This document shows positions 22,588 through 23,600 of a stretch of 23,600 nucleotides of DNA, piece after piece. The DNA lies in assembly GCA_036557525.1 (NCBI GenBank), contig DATBHH010000028.1:1-23600 (forward strand). Reading direction: 5' to 3'. Within the stretch, counting starts at the first letter, position 1. Each line of letters starts with the position of its first letter. This stretch comes from VRUE01 sp036557525 (GTDB lineage Bacteria; Actinomycetota; Thermoleophilia; Solirubrobacterales; 70-9). The notes beneath the pieces are model-generated. The model saw only the letters and a list, made by a program, of their open reading frames with translations, was not told where the DNA came from and ran no database searches. Position numbers and translations under genes: made by a program.

Positions 22588-23600
22588 GTGCCCCCGACTC
22601 TCTCGGTCCTGATCATCGCCTGGAACAGCCGCGCGGAGCTGTCCCGAACTCTGCCCGCGGTGCTCGCCGAGCTCGGCCCCGGCGACGAGCTCGTCGTCGT
22701 CGACAACGACTCGGCCGACGGTTCCGCCGAGCTGGTGCGCGAGCTCGCCCCCGATGCCAAGCTGCTTGCCGGCGACCGCAACGTCGGATTCGCCGCCGCC
22801 TGCAACGCGGGCGCCCGAATGGCCACCGGCGACCTGCTCGTGATCCTCAACCCCGACGCCGCCCCGATGCCGGGCTGGGGCGCCGCGATCCGCCTGCCCT
22901 GGGAGGAGGAAAGGGGCTGGGTCGCCTGGCAGGCCCTTGTCGCCGATCACGGCGGCGAGCGGATCAACTCCGCCGGGAACCCGGTCCACTTCACCGGCAT
23001 CGTCTGGGCCGGCGGCCACGGCCGGCCGATCTCCGAGGCGCCGCCGGCGAGCGAGGTGACCTATCTCTCCGGCGCCTGCCTCGCGATCCCACGCACGATC
23101 TGGGAAGCGGCGGGCGGGTTTCCCGAGCGCTTCTTCCTCTACCACGAGGACGTCGACCTCTGCCTGCGCCTCCGCCTCGCGGGCGGCGTACTCGGGATCG
23201 AGCCCCGGGCGATGGTCGACCACGAGTACGAGTTCGGCGCTCGCGAGCACAAGTGGCGCTGGCTCGAGCGCAACCGCTGGGCGTTCCTGATCAGGATCTA
23301 CCCGTCGCCGCTGCTGCTGCTCCTGGCGCCGGCGCTGATCGCGACCGAGCTCGCCCTGGTCCCGGTCTCGATCGCCGCGGGCTGGGGCAGGCAGAAACTT
23401 GAGGCGATTTTCGAAATCCTCGCCTCGGTCCCGCGGCTGCTGCGCGAGCGCCGCGAGGTCCAGTCGACCCGCTCGGTCTCGACCGCCGAGTTCGCCGCCT
23501 GGCTCACTCCCGACCTCGACTCGCCGTTCATCCCGGCGTTCGCGCGCTCGGCTCCGGCGCGCCTCGCCCTGCGCGGCTACTGGCGCCTGGTGCGCTTCCT
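22588..23600 (+). CDS. Family 2 glycosyltransferase, C-terminus outside the window
   Basis: This open frame runs off the window end without a stop; 337 residues are visible. The GT-A fold is clear: SVLIIAWNSRAEL (strand 1), ELVVVDNDSADGSAEL (35-50, nucleotide-sugar site), NVGFAAACNAGA (65-76), and LVILNPDA (84-91), where NPD replaces the DXD metal motif, as in rhamnosyltransferase-like GT2 enzymes. FFLYHEDVDLCLRLRLAG, the acceptor and catalytic-base segment, follows. A hydrophobic stretch (about 235-262, SPLLLLLAPALIATELALVPVS) would associate with the membrane. It probably builds a cell-surface polysaccharide. The GTG start at 22588 is 31 bases after the repeat-protein stop. TAGCCT lies 9 bases before it, and no good ribosome site is present. 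Confidence 0.9.
   Translation, partial: MPPTLSVLIIAWNSRAELSRTLPAVLAELGPGDELVVVDNDSADGSAELVRELAPDAKLLAGDRNVGFAAACNAGARMATGDLLVILNPDAAPMPGWGAAIRLPWEEERGWVAWQALVADHGGERINSAGNPVHFTGIVWAGGHGRPISEAPPASEVTYLSGACLAIPRTIWEAAGGFPERFFLYHEDVDLCLRLRLAGGVLGIEPRAMVDHEYEFGAREHKWRWLERNRWAFLIRIYPSPLLLLLAPALIATELALVPVSIAAGWGRQKLEAIFEILASVPRLLRERREVQSTRSVSTAEFAAWLTPDLDSPFIPAFARSAPARLALRGYWRLVRF

Overview
The window is GC-rich DNA (third codon positions almost always G or C) from an actinobacterium, most likely class Thermoleophilia (Solirubrobacterales or Gaiellales type). The placement is an inference from four things: the actinobacterial uvrC-rapZ and gap-pgk-tpiA blocks, an HVGG-type short arginyl-tRNA synthetase, a bacterial tgt (uncommon in other actinobacteria), and a very large exported four-repeat protein of a kind I associate with Thermoleophilia. 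Nearly every base is coding. There is no CRISPR array, insertion sequence, prophage or rRNA, and no stretch of 300 bases lacks a gene.

Layout. 1-2224: the end of a MaoC-like dehydratase gene, a small P-loop kinase-like gene with no canonical start codon before its P-loop, and, on the minus strand, a lipoprotein cupredoxin and a crotonase-fold enzyme that resembles PaaG-type isomerases. 2352-6854: uvrC (with an unusual in-frame repeat-bearing insert), rapZ, and a DrrA/DrrB-like ABC exporter pair, packed with overlapping or near-overlapping ends. 6965-13059: a VOC-fold protein, then gap, pgk, tpiA and gpmI (lower glycolysis from glyceraldehyde-3-phosphate to 2-phosphoglycerate), with tgt (queuosine tRNA modification) overlapping the end of gpmI. 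13155-14962, minus strand: a membrane Ser/Thr protein kinase in an operon with a Glu/Lys-rich lipoprotein. 15016-18078: a divergent pair, a calcineurin-like phosphoesterase (minus) and argS (plus), the latter coupled to a BY-kinase/MinD-like protein with a degenerate P-loop. 18075-19051, minus strand: a TlpA-like thioredoxin and a CcmH-like protein, part of a cytochrome c maturation system. 19180-19252: tRNA-Gly(CCC). 19297-23600: an ArsR-like winged-helix regulator transcribed away from a 974-residue exported repeat protein, then a truncated family 2 glycosyltransferase.

The main biology is housekeeping: DNA repair, central carbon metabolism, tRNA charging and modification, and envelope redox and signalling. 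The observations most worth following are these. (1) Glutamate codon choice switches from GAG in cytoplasmic proteins to GAA in exported proteins and exported domains. (2) Several minus-strand genes have a TANNNT -10 hexamer exactly 6 nt before the start codon, which points to leaderless mRNAs. (3) uvrC carries a G-rich direct-repeat insert between two of its catalytic residues. (4) A large four-repeat exported protein faces its own putative regulator. (5) yvcK and whiA are missing from their usual place beside rapZ. I found no clear candidate for a wholly new multi-gene system.
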